Source of the DNA: Romanomermis culicivorax
Lineage: Eukaryota > Nematoda > Enoplea > Mermithida > Mermithidae
Direction: 5' to 3'
Assembly: GCA_963922205.1 (NCBI GenBank)
Contig: CAWUHX010000066.1
Location: 124,001 to 188,000, forward strand
Length of the DNA: 64,000 nucleotides
The notes under the pieces are model-generated. The model searched no databases and was not told the origin of the DNA. It saw nothing but the letters and a program-made list of their open reading frames with translations. Numbering within the stretch: the stretch's first letter is position 1; the number at the start of each line of letters is the position of its first letter. The translations under genes were made by a program, and so were the position numbers. This document shows positions 33,781 through 44,702 of the stretch, piece by piece.

Positions 33781-34641
33781 ATGTTACAAAAAACAAATCT
33801 AATGGACCAACAACCAGTAATCGCAAATCAGAGTTCAAATACCCTGTTGGTTCCGCAAAAGGTAGTTAGTCCGTCGCAAGCCTCCAGGCAGACAGACCAA
33901 CCGCCGACTAGTGAACCAATGATGGAGATGAAGTTGTGTGGTTTACACAATTGTGCCATGGAGAAAGAGGAGAATGTGCCAGAAATGGAATGCAGTGCCG
34001 AGTATGGTAGAAAGGCAACTGCAGAGGAACTGGATATGTTAGCAAAATACCCTAGAACACAGCCATTTCACATCAAAGTAACTGTGTGTTCTACTACTGC
34101 AAAAGCACTGATTGACACGGGAGCTCAGTGTTCCGTGATGTCCGGTGATTTCTTGAAAAAATCACTTGGACTGGAGTATACAGCATACCCTAAGATCCTA
34201 AAAGTCACTGTCGCTAATGGTAAAGTAGTTAGTGCACATGGTTACGTCCAATTTCAAATGCAATGTGATTATGGCCGTTTTCCAGTTAAAGCTATCATAA
34301 TACCAGGGTCCGCGGAAGATTTGATATTGGGAACAGACTTCCTGGCGCATCCAGAAGTCAATACGGTAATAGATTTTGGAAAAGGTTCAATGACTATGAT
34401 GGGTGTGAAGAAAAGTATTGATTTGTTAACATCAGATAAGAAAGCAATTCCAATAGTTGGGATGCATAATCCGATGATAGCAGAATCAATACAAGAAAAT
34501 TCTATTGAAGAAGATCAATGTTCGACAATCGAGCAACTGGAAGATCTAGTTCCAGTAGTGGCTTGTAATAGAATTTACATTCCACATGGAACAGATCAGC
34601 TAGTGAAAGCTAAATTGTGGAATAAATCCTCGGCAAATTGA
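33781..34641 (+). pseudogene. Aspartic protease of element B
   Basis: A retropepsin-like domain with the active-site loop ALIDTGAQCSVM (near 34105-34140) and the later LILGTDFL motif (near 34324-34347). It would cut Gag-Pol. It starts one short gap after gag, in another frame. An in-frame TGA at 34639-34641 separates it from the reverse transcriptase region, with similar sequence reading on after it. Confidence 0.88.
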
Positions 34642-36960
34642 ATAAATGGAATCATCGTAGAAGGAGATGATTCAGAAACGAGATTCAGAATAGATGATAC
34701 TATAGTTGACGGTTCAAAGGAGGACTTTGTATTGATGATCTCCAATAATACGGGTTCCGGTTGCCTGATAGAACCTAATCAAGTTCTTGGCTACTGTAAC
34801 TCCCTATTTCGGGGAGAATCAAGTGTATCAATTTTGCAAGCAGGAAATAGTGGAGAAAGTAGCCTAGAGGGCATTTTCGATGCCAAGGAATCAAAAGTCG
34901 ATGGAGTTGTGTTTCTGGAAGCATTGTACAAAATGACCTCTAAAGCTACAGTGCCAGAGGAACAGAAAGAGATGGCGATACGGCAACTCGTGAAATACCA
35001 GGATGTATTTAGCCTACCTCATGATCCTCTGACAACTACTCCCCATCTTACTTGTAAAATTAATACAGGTGATGCTAGCCCTGTGGCAAAACATTACTAC
35101 AGAGCTGCCATTGAACGCCGACCATATATCAGACAACATGTGCAAGAAATGCTAGACAAAGGAGTCATAGAGCCATCAAGATCGCCCTGGGCGGTGCCAT
35201 TATTCCTAGTAGGGAAGAAAGATGGGTCGCTCAGGCCAGTTGTTGATTTCAGAGGCTTGAACGAGGTTACGAAGGATGATTGATATCCAATACCAAGAAT
35301 GGATGATTATCTGGACTGCCTCGGGAGAGCAAATTTTTATACGACTCTTGACCTTAAGTCTGGTTATTGGCAAGTGCCAATGGAAGAAGGCAGTAAAGAA
35401 AAGACTGCTTTCCTGTGTCAAGAAGGGTTGTTTCAGTTCGAAGTAATGCCCTTTGGACTGAAAAATGCACCAGCCGAGTTCCAGAGGATGATGGAAAGAA
35501 TCCTTCATCCTCATGTGTGGAAGATATGTCTAGTTTACATAGACGATATCATAGTGTTCTCGAATACGTTCAAGGAACACATAGAAAATTTGAAATTGGT
35601 CCTGGATGCTCTGAGACGAGCCCAGCTTACACTTAAACCGGAAAAATGCGAATTCCTACCAAAGAAGGTACATTTTCTTGGTCATATTTTGGATTCTAAT
35701 GGAATTTTGCCCGATCCGAAAAAAGTGCAAGCTATTAAGGAGTTTGAATTCCGGGACTCGGTCAAGCGTATGCAAAGGTTTCTCGGAATGCTCCAGTGGT
35801 GTAAAAAATTTAAACCACATCTGGCAAAGCACGGAGAACTTTTGTATAAGCTGATGGCCAAGAAAAGGAATAAATGGCTCATCACAGAGGATCATTACAA
35901 AGCATCTAATGCTTTGAAAGAAGCACTGGTATCAGTTCCATTTCTTAGGTACCCAGTAATGGATGGCTCAGCCCAGTTCATTCTACAAACCGATGCCAGT
36001 GGAAGAGCACTAGGGGCTGTTCTGTATCAAGAGTCTGGAGATGACAAGTGGGTCATAGCATACAATAGCCGTGTGCTAAAAGAGGACGAGAAAAAGTGGT
36101 GCGCAACCGAAAGGGAGTGCCTCGCGATTATCTACGGCCTCAAAATCTATCGGCACTATTTATTGGGGCAGAAAGTATTGATTAAGACAGATCACAGACC
36201 ACTGTTATCAATGAAAGTCAACACTACAACAAATGACAAATTGAAACGGTGGTATGCGATCATAAATCAATACAACCACAAGTTAGAATACGTGCCAGGT
36301 AGACAAAATGCTATGGCTGACTTTCTCTCTAGAAAGGATGAGCCAGAGGATGTGGTGAAATCACCACGGAAGTGGGAAAGCATGTTCAAGTCGGACGTTG
36401 TTTCCTCTGATGTCAAAGGAATAAAAGAACAAGAACAACAACAAATTTCCTTGGTGGCCGAGAGGAACAACATCCCCGAAAAGAATAAATCCCACAAGGA
36501 TCAAAAGGAAGGAGAGGATGCTCGAATTAGTCCTGAGGATGAAAGAGAGCATTCTAAAGGAGTAGAAGTGGTAGTAACCCGAAGCAAAGCTCGTGTTTTG
36601 GAAAAGGTGCAGAAAGAAAATCAGGAAACTGATAAATCTGCGATACCTAAGAAACAAGACAATGTGCAGTGGTTACACCCTAGAAAGGAAGAGAAATTTG
36701 ATAAACCAGGAACATCAGGAGAAAAAGAGATATCTATTGGCCTGATCCCAGATGACTTGATGAGCAAACTGCAAAAAGCAGACGAAAGCTTAAAGCCAAT
36801 CTGGAATAGATTAGGTGCAAATAGCACCACGAAGTATCACACTGGGTTCTACGAAGAAAATGGTGTATTGTATAGGGAAACTGAGGCAGAAAGCGAAGAC
36901 CAATTGGCTGACCCGCAAACCTCAGGGACTCTGTACTGCATCAGCATCATGGTGCTGTAA
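34642..36960 (+). pseudogene. Reverse transcriptase and RNase H of element B
   Basis: RT finger motifs (SPWAVPLFLVGKKDGSLRPV near 35185-35240), an in-frame TGA at 35281-35283, then TTLDLKSGYWQVP, MPFGLKNAPAEFQRMM and the catalytic YIDD near 35536-35547. RNase H follows with LQTDASGRALG near 35985 and VPGRQNAMADFLSR near 36290-36332. A long hydrophilic Glu/Lys-rich linker of about 170 codons (36335-36840) separates RNase H from integrase, longer than usual. The frame is lost between about 36920 and 36950, just before the integrase zinc domain. Confidence 0.92.
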
Positions 36961-36962
36961 TA

Positions 36963-38027
36963 ATGACACACCAGGGTTTCAAAAGAACTCTGAGTGTCAT
37001 GAAATTGCACTATTGGTGGCCTGGCATGGAAAAAGATGTCAGGGAATGGATAAAATACTGCGTTGTCTGTCAAATGGCAACTGCAGGAAAGCCATCCATT
37101 CCTCCGTTGATACCCATTGTGCCACAAGGTCCATTCGACATTGTATCCGTGGATATAGTAGGAATTTCGCCTTTGGGAGAAAGAATGCCTTATGTCATAG
37201 TTTTTCAGGACTATTTCACAAAATGGGTTGAAGCTGAAATGATCCCAGATCAATCAGCAAATTCAGTTGTGAATGCGTTCTTAGAAGCTATAATATTTAG
37301 GCATGGAACACCAACGAAACTCCTAAGTGACAATGGATCTTGTTTTACTTGGGATTTAATGAAATCAGTTTGTGATTTATTAGAGTGTAAGAAGATCTTC
37401 ACTACTGCTTACCACCCTCAGGGTAATGGTATGGTAGAGAGGTTCAACCAAACTCTAATAAAACAACTGAGAAAAGTAGCTATCGGTGAACCTGATAGCT
37501 GGCCAAGATATCTCAAATCAGTGGTCTTTGCCTACAATGCTACCCCACACACAGTGACGAAGGCCTCGCCATTTGCTTTGTTACGGGGCCATGAGGCAAG
37601 GTTCGGGATGAATTTGTCAAAAGCCCTTAAAATAGTAATGCCCATGAATTATGAGGCATACAAATTCATCCTAACAGACCACTTAACCAGGCTTTATGGT
37701 ATTATTGCCAAAAATATCCAGAAAGCAGCGGAAGCTAGCAAAAGATATTTCGACAAGAAAATTAAAACCTCGGTTTTTAAAGAAAATGATTGGGTACTTC
37801 TTAAAGTTGATAAGCAAAAGAAACTAGGCTTAACTTGGGAAGGACCCTTCATTATAACTGCACGTTATGATAATCTTTTGCTACGGCAAAAGGTTTCAGC
37901 AAGTAGGCTGAAAATTTTTCGCTACGAGACTACACGATGGCAGAACTACCTAAAAACTCGATCGAATCGTCTTACTGTACCTCCGCAATTAGCGGAGAGT
38001 AGTGCGACGCCCGATGTAGTTTCGTAG
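36963..38027 (+). pseudogene. Integrase of element B
   Basis: 354 codons without an internal stop: an HHCC zinc domain (first His just upstream of 36963 in the same frame; CVVCQM near 37060), RVE core with Asp in SVDIVGI (near 37149), Asp in LLSDNGSCF (near 37327) and Glu in GMVERFNQTL (near 37438), and a C-terminal domain ending about 38020. All catalytic residues are present. I mark it as a pseudogene because it has lost its frame connection to the upstream pol part. Confidence 0.9.
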
Positions 38028-39218
38028 CGGCAAAATCTGCCGATTTCCATGTGTTTATTTTGTCCATTTAATACATATTTATTCCAATTGTGTTTTGTAA
38101 TGGTTAAAATCCGTTTTAATATTTTTTGATATGTAGGATTGTGTTTTAACGAAGCGGGGGAAAAGCTTTTAAAGCGAAAGACCCGTTTTTGTACAATTTG
38201 TCATTTTACAACTTCTTGGTTAACACTTCAAAATCATTCAAAATTTCCAAAAGTCGTGTCCCGCATCTGCTCTTATTTTTCAAATCTTTTTCGAAAAAAT
38301 TGTGAACGGAAGAGCCCTCCCGTGAGGTAATTTGCAGCGGCAAGGGAATAGACTGTAAATGTTTTATACATCTGTCTACTTTCACAGCTGCAAATTCAGT
38401 TTAAAAAATTTTTAAAATTATTTCGGTGCAAAGAATCGGGCCCAGAAAATTTTTCGAATGTCTACGCTGAACGAGTGTACTCGGACGTACAACGCGACGG
38501 ACGAGAAGTCCAGTTTGGGGAGCCGCACCCGCGGCAGAATAATCGATATTTTTTGGTCGACGGTAAGCAATCATTTTTTATTTGTAAATAGTTAGGTAAG
38601 AAAATGAGCAGAGGTTACGCTCATCAGGGGTGTTTTGCAAGACTATTTCTGTGCCCTTTCTCGGACGAGCTACCAACTGGGAGTTGAGAATTAAACACAA
38701 AAAATTAAGTAGAAGGGGATGGCAAGGGCCGAACCTAGGTGATCCGAAAAAGACTTCGGTCGAATTAGGTGATCCGACTAGGGGAGGTTTTTGTCATTCC
38801 CGCTCCCTCTGATTTCCGCAAAGCGGCGAAGAAGGGGATTAGCAGAAATTAGTCGCGGAGATCAGAGTTGTGATCGATTAAGCGCTGATCGAGTAGCAAG
38901 AGTGTGTTGGTTTAGAGTGAAAAAACACCTAATTTCACATATTTTTGCCTATCAATTTTGGTTTCTATAAAGGGACACCCAACAGCCAGAAAGGCTAAAA
39001 ATCAAGTTCCCCCTCCAAAATTTCAAAAGTTCAAAAGTTAAAACGGTGTTCTGCACAAAGGTGCTAGAGTTTTCCCCAAAGGTTAAAGGAGTAGTAGTGG
39101 GTAAAATTACCCAGAGAGTTCAAAAAGGGTCACGAAAATGCACATAAAGAGTAGTAGAGTATGTCTGTCCAAAATTTAAATCTCTCCTGGATTTTTAGAC
39201 CACAACATCCGTCGGGCA
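38028..39218 (+). other. Spacer between integrase and exonuclease ORF of element B
   Basis: About 1.2 kb with only short frames. Any promoter or splice acceptor used to express the downstream ORF would lie here. TTTTTAG at 39194-39200, 19 bases before the exonuclease ATG, is a candidate acceptor for a spliced mRNA. Confidence 0.5.
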
Positions 39219-40351
39219 ATGCGGATAGCAGAGTTGGAAAGGTGGTTTTTTGCCACTTTTGAGTTCTGGCCGACCAACCCTATCGAGCCGATAATTGTTC
39301 CCACGGGAAGTGTGGAAAGGGTGGTAAAACACCTAGAAAGCAGCACTTTCCGAGGCATGAGCATTATCGGCTTCGATGTAGAGAAGGTGAACGGCGAGGA
39401 CGCTAGAAAGCTATTTAGGTGGGGGTTCGAAAACGAAAAAGGCAACCAGTTTGCCAGATTAGTTTCATTTGCCCACCTAAATGGCAAAACGTTCGTAATC
39501 AATTTAACGTTGCTGCAAGAGCAAGAGTGGAACATCTTGTTACACTTTTTACGCTCAGCGACGTTGTTAGTCGGTTACGCTGTTTTGGAGGACATAGTTT
39601 CAATTATCAATGTCCGTGGATGCGGAAAAAGCACCGATGGTCGCGACTTGTCTGATGCGATTAGATGTAGTATCAAAGATGGAAATCTCGGAAGATACTA
39701 TGATCTAAGCGTCACGGCAAAGCAGATCATGGGAAGCGAGATTACCAAATCCAGGAAAGCAGGAATCTGCCCTGAGACATTGAAATTGAAAGGCCTCTTT
39801 GCCGAAATGTATTTGGCTGACATCGGTCCTCACAAGACTGATTTCAGTCTTTTACGTAATAGACAAAGTGTGGCCAAAGAAAGAGTCCCCGAGGAGATAC
39901 TGCAGTACACTGGTATGGATGCGTATTTTTCATTGGCAATTTTTATGGGGGCATTTCACTATGGGTATGTGATTGAGCTATGTGGGGGAGTTGCGAACTT
40001 TCCTCACGATATAGTCGATCCGTCCCAGATTGAAATTCTTTCATATAAATTTTATCAGTTTTACTCACATATAGTTACGGACTATAAACTACGTAACTTT
40101 GTGGGTACACCTGATATTGTGGTTAGGCAGCCTGAGGCCACCTACCACATGATGCGCCAAGAAATGTACGCAAGATGGGCCACACAAGTGCAAGAAATAG
40201 GGCCTAATTTTCATTGCCATCAGGACATCTGCAATCCTAGGAAAGGGAAAGAAAATTTGCCATGGTGAGGCATCTATCCAGGTGCTTATCGTCAGGGTAA
40301 AAAATTAAAGCCCAATTCCTATGATGAAGCAAGTGATCCCGACGACAACTA
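39219..40351 (+). pseudogene. DEDDy 3'-5' exonuclease (WRN/RNase D type) in element B
   Basis: 349 codons to a TGA at 40266-40268, reading on in frame to a TAA at 40349-40351. Exo I is IIGFDVE (Asp53, Glu55), Exo II is VGYAVLEDIVSI (Asp125), and Exo III is LQYTGMDAYFS (Tyr230, Asp234). All five DEDDy residues are present, with the intervening LKLKGLFAEMYL segment also typical. Such enzymes remove nucleotides from 3' ends of DNA or RNA. It sits where retroviruses carry env; I see no signal peptide or membrane segment. Its substrate is unknown. It may be a captured host gene. Confidence 0.85.
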
Positions 40352-40352
40352 A

Positions 40353-41139
40353 ATGATTAGGCCTGAACAGCGCTTGTCGGCCAAGGATAGGTTGCGTCTA
40401 CAGTTAGTAGACGAAATGGCGCACGCTGGCTCACGCAGCCAGCGTCCTTAGTTTGGTTCATCGACACAGCAAGGAAAGTTGTCAAACTACCCCAAGATCG
40501 TCAAAAGCAAGCACTACTAGATGCCCTAAAAAATCATCTGGTTCATGTGCCTATTGATATTGATCCTGGGGTGGGCTATTTTGACAAAGATCACTGGAAG
40601 CCTCAGCTGGCGGAGTATGCTAAGGCATTTGAGGAAAAGCGGTTCTCGGAACTGCAAGCCGCTTGTGCCTTAGTCCCGCTGGCCTTTCACGTGATCTGGC
40701 CCCATAGCAGAAAGGAACTGGACTTTGTAATGGCCGAAATGTTCAGTTACAGGTTCATTACATTGTTCAGCCCAGAGCTACAGGGCAAGATAAAGGAAAT
40801 GGCTTGGCGGTCAGACGAACGGTTGTCCCATTATCTTTTGTTGGCGAAAACTCTTCCAAACATAGAGTATGAGGTATCCCGCAAACGTGCTGGAATATAT
40901 GTTTGAATGAATCGATTCGGATTTATGCCGATTCGATTAAGATTATGGAAGAATGCAGATGTGTGCGCGCCGATCCCTGGCAGCCCTGACACAATAACTA
41001 TGGACAGTAAGAGCTATAGCTCAAATCCGTATTATTATGTTAGGTTCTACCATATCGAGCTAGCACAAAGAACGCCTTCATTAAGATATGGGGTAACTGG
41101 CAAACCAAAATCGACAAGGTTGGAGACGTCTATGGGTCA
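40353..41139 (+). pseudogene. Broken middle part of the extra coding region of element B
   Basis: Protein-like pieces occur in successive frames: a basic piece from about 40354 to the TAG near 40449, a longer piece to 40906 (119 codons from 40547; rich in Phe/Trp/Leu, e.g. LVPLAFHVIWPHSRKELDF), and a short piece joining the frame of the next ORF near 41060. Several frameshifts have split what was probably one protein with the exonuclease before it or the RGG protein after it. No known domain. Confidence 0.5.
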
Positions 41140-43278
41140 TTGGCAGAAAATAGGGAGTATACTATAGATTTCCCTAAGAAGATCTTTGACTATAGACCTC
41201 TGGCCTCGGATTTACTGGGAATTCAGCACACATATAGTTATAAAACGGGTGAAGGTACTGTCACCAAATTAGCTGGCAAGATTAGTCCCACCAAGACTGA
41301 TAGTCTGAAAGGGGAGGACAAACAGCAAGCTGATGTATGTGTTGTTGAATTTCCGATATTTTCAGGTCAGGAAGTCCAAACGTCGGAAAGCGAAATCTTC
41401 AGCGATGCAGTGGGACTGCCAGCTGAAGATGAATCGCCAGACCAAGGACTTGATGATGAGGACGTGACTGAGCTGTCCGAAGAAGAGCAGCAGCAAGAGC
41501 AATCGGTTCCGGCAACGGAACTGATGCAAGCTCAAACTGCTCAGACGCAGTCCGAACTCGACAACCAGCGTCGATTAGAAGTTATTCTAAAGATGGAAGA
41601 GGAGGCAAAGGAAAGAATTCGACTCCAACGTGAATTAATGGAGGAAGGATTTGCGAAGAATGCGGCGATTTACAATGAAAAACTTCGCCAAATGTCAATT
41701 CAATTCAGACTCCAAAAGGATGATACCGCAGTGCCCAAAGTGGAAACGAAAGTAGTCGTATTGGAGCCACCATCACTGATGAAGGTAGACGATGATACGG
41801 CCTCCGATAAGCTCGTTATTGACGAAACGAAAGCGGAAACGCCCGACTTGGAGATGACGGAGAGCAAGGAGGTAATAGCGTTCTCAGCTGATGGGGGTGT
41901 TCCAGGATTGTATTCAGCCAAAGTCGTTCAGAGTATGAGAGAAAAAGGGTGGAACGATGAGAAAATATTATTTATGGCTGAAAGGAAGAAGAAAATGAGA
42001 GTGAAGGAGAAGGAAAGGAGGAAGAAGGGTATTAAGGGAGCAAAAGCAGAAGCGAAAGAGGAAGACAGTAAGACAGCGACTTCGTCCGTCATATCGACCT
42101 CAACTTCTATGATTACCTCCACTACTACCCCCACTTCTCAAATTACTTCTACTTCAACTGGAACACCGTCATTGGCTACATCTTCAGTGGCAACTGCAAC
42201 TCAAGATAGTACATCCAAGACTAGTCAAACTTCAGGCGCAATAGGCCTTGCGATGGGGAAACCGATGCCGAAAGGCCAGGCAAAACCCAGCAAGGACCAA
42301 AAACCAGGAGTGGCAGCTAGTCAAGTGCAAGTGGCTGGTCCCAGTAAAATTAAGCAGGCACAGGCTGCTCAGGTAACTGAAACGCCGGAAGTGACTGCGG
42401 AAAAATTCAAGGACAGTCTCTTGGACTTCTGGGATGTCTATCAACCAAAAGCCAGAGAATCTGGCCCAATATCATTTTTCACGAGTGCAGTGGCCAAGTA
42501 TTTTGCTTTCGAGCAATTTGAGTCAGAAAGGGTATTATTCATGGTAAATGATGCCATTAGGGAAATCTACCGGGATTATGAACAACAGTTCAGAATCCAG
42601 GGAGCCTTTCTCTATGATGGGACCAATTTACCTGAAGAGCTCTGGGAAAGAGTCATGTATGACTTTCTCCCCAGGTGGCTCAAGACGGAGAGAGCACCAG
42701 ATGCGTTTTCCTCGGTCAGGTATTTGGTTATGATGCTATTCCTCGTGTTGGAATGCGCCCCGCTATCCCCGATGCATATTGGAAACATTTATGCCAGGGC
42801 GATGGTGGCGGCGAATAACCGACTGTTGAGGGTGTATAATAACCACGATACCCCCTTGGAATACAAAACGGCCTTTTGATCTGTGATGCTTAGTAGCAAT
42901 CACCAGGTCGGAGTGATGGGAGCCAAAAGAAGCGCCAGTTCAGACTTGCAAAGCTCTGTTAAATTCAGTAAAGCTCAAGACTGAAAAACTGGTGCTACTT
43001 TGAAGGTTCCCGGACCTCAAGGCCAGGGTCAAGGCCAAGGAAGCCAGGAAATAGCTCCGAGTACGCAAGGAAAGGTGCAAAAGACTGGTAACCGCGGCCA
43101 AGGCCAGTTTCAGTTCCACAACCCCAACAGGGGTGGTCGTGGAGCAGTGCGTGGCAGAGGTGCCGCGCCTCAGGTGCAAGGTAGAGGAGGCCAGCAAGGC
43201 CAATGGGTATGGAGACCTTACGGAGGTTGTGGAGGAGCCCATAGAGGGGCGCAAGGAGGCGGCGGGCCCCAACAGTAA
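41140..43278 (+). pseudogene. Coiled-coil, Ser/Thr-rich protein with RGG tail, element B
   Basis: One frame of about 713 codons with in-frame TGA at 42877-42879 and 42982-42984. Features in order: acidic N-terminal part; a Gln/Glu-rich probable coiled coil (codons about 125-190); a Lys/Glu/Arg cluster (about 265-310); a Ser/Thr low-complexity stretch (about 315-370); a globular domain rich in Phe, Tyr and Trp (about 425-575); and a GQGQ/RGG-rich tail (43000-43278). The RGG tail suggests RNA binding. It resembles a second Gag-like protein in layout, but I cannot assign a family. Confidence 0.65.
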
Positions 43279-44102
43279 TTTAGCCGCATAGTTTTTGGCC
43301 AAAAAAAAATATCTTTTTCGCATTTATTTTGGATAAAAAACACAAAATACAAAAAAATATAAAACCACAAAAATACAAAAAAATATAAAATACAAAATAC
43401 AAAAAAAAATTTTTTTTCAATTGTTGCGTGCTTTAAATTTTTATTCGTTTTTCGTACCTCGCATTGCCAAAACGGGCATGTACAAAAATTTATTTTTTCA
43501 CTTAATCTCGGTTATTATCTTGCCTTATTTTTCTTTTTTTTTGCTCAATCGATGCGTCCGAGAGATTTGATTTTTTTTTGTGATACTCGTACTAATGTAC
43601 ATATTTTGTAGTTTATTTAGATATAATAGAAAATCTTTTTTGGCGAGGGCAACGTTGGAAAAAAGGCGGAGGCTTCACGGCGAAACACGCAACCGGAAAG
43701 AGATAGACAGACAAATGTTCTGTCCCTGGCATCCAGCGTATGGCACGAAACGAAAGGTCACGGGATGGACGGCAACCGAAGACCCTCTGCCCTGGTGCAG
43801 GTCAAATTGGATTCGGCGGTACGCCAGCAAAGTCAAGCCGATGCGGAGTCGTCGATCCATCGGCGTCCAGACCAAGAGGTAGCGCACCCGGACGGCCTTG
43901 TGGACATTCCGGTATGCCTGGTAAAAGACTTGACGTAAAAGGGTGGTCATTCGGAAAGCTTTCCGCAAGGGGGCATGAATGACCAAAAAGGTTCAGAAAA
44001 CTGCTTTGACTGTATTAGGGCCTGAAAAGGTTCCAAAATTGTCATTGTGGAGTAATATGAATCTTTTTAACCTCCCGTTGGTCAGTTTCGAGGCTCGAGG
44101 GA
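43279..44102 (+). other. 3' untranslated region of element B
   Basis: A-rich homopolymer runs (43300-43410) follow the RGG ORF. The stretch 43640-44000 is GC-rich with frames of 80-103 codons on both strands but no recognisable domain. The purine-rich run GAGGCTCGAGGGA just before 44103 may be the polypurine primer for plus-strand synthesis. Confidence 0.5.
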
Positions 44103-44698
44103 TGTCAGGGATGGACATAGTCTATCTCCAGGTTGTGAAGAAATAGCCAAAGTCGACGCGTTTTGCGTCGACACCGATTTGCATAGACACCGTGCATAAA
44201 TATGCCGGTCGTCTATGTTTTTGGTCATTCATTGATTGTTTATTTTATTTTCAATAAAGAGAAATCGGCGGGCCAGTAGGCCAATTTTTATATTATTGTT
44301 ATATTATTTTTGTGGAGAATTTCCACCGGAAATACAACGACCCTCGGCTGGACAGCCCTTGGATTTCTCGCAGCGGAGGGAACGCAGGTTAGACCCCGGA
44401 CTTCTGGAGAGCCACCCAGCGTGCAAGTTTACATTTACAACTCAGTTCTCGGCCCGACTTCTGAATTTGCCCCTGGTTTGAAGTTACTTGAGCTCAGGGT
44501 GTTATCTTATCTTCTGCAGTTCTTCGGGACGAAAGCAGGAGATCTTTGTTGATTTTGAGACTGACCGAACTGTTGCAAGCTTATTCTACCTAAGGTTTCG
44601 GCCTGATTAGGTGAATTAGTGAGTGACTGATTAGGTCCATTTTTGGTATCAACTCTTTATTATATTTCTCAATCCTAACCCCAAGTCTCATTTCAACA
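44103..44698 (+). repeat. 3' LTR of element B, intact
   Basis: 596 bp, starts TGTCAGGG and ends CAACA. It contains a perfect short palindrome GTCGACGCG..CGCGTCGAC-like (GTCGACGCGTTTTGCGTCGAC, positions 44153-44173) and AATAAA at 44252-44257. Confidence 0.96.
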
Positions 44699-44702
44699 GG
44701 TT
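44699..44702. repeat. Target site duplication of element B, right copy (GGTT)
   Basis: Equals 10346-10349. Confidence 0.8.

Larger units (their letters stand above)
10350..44698 (+). mobile_element. Giant LTR retrotransposon B (Ty3/gypsy type) with exonuclease ORF, interrupted by a Polinton
   Basis: Two 596-bp LTRs (5' copy 10350-10422 plus 30305-30827; 3' copy 44103-44698) differ by about 11 bases by hand count, near 98 percent identity. They begin TG, end CA and are flanked by GGTT. Without the Polinton the element is 14,467 bp, well above the usual 5-10 kb. The order is gag, protease, RT, RNase H, integrase, a 1.2-kb spacer, then about 4 kb of extra coding sequence headed by a DEDDy exonuclease. 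The coding parts hold several in-frame TGA codons and frameshifts, so this copy is inactive. Confidence 0.93.

Noticed and set aside
43580..43986. GC-rich frames of 80-103 codons on both strands
   Set aside because: Opposing frames overlap, neither has a domain, and they lie in the 3' untranslated part of element B.
44236..44552. Two frames within the LTR, also at 30365-30681
   Set aside because: Identical because the LTRs are copies; no domain, and LTRs rarely code.
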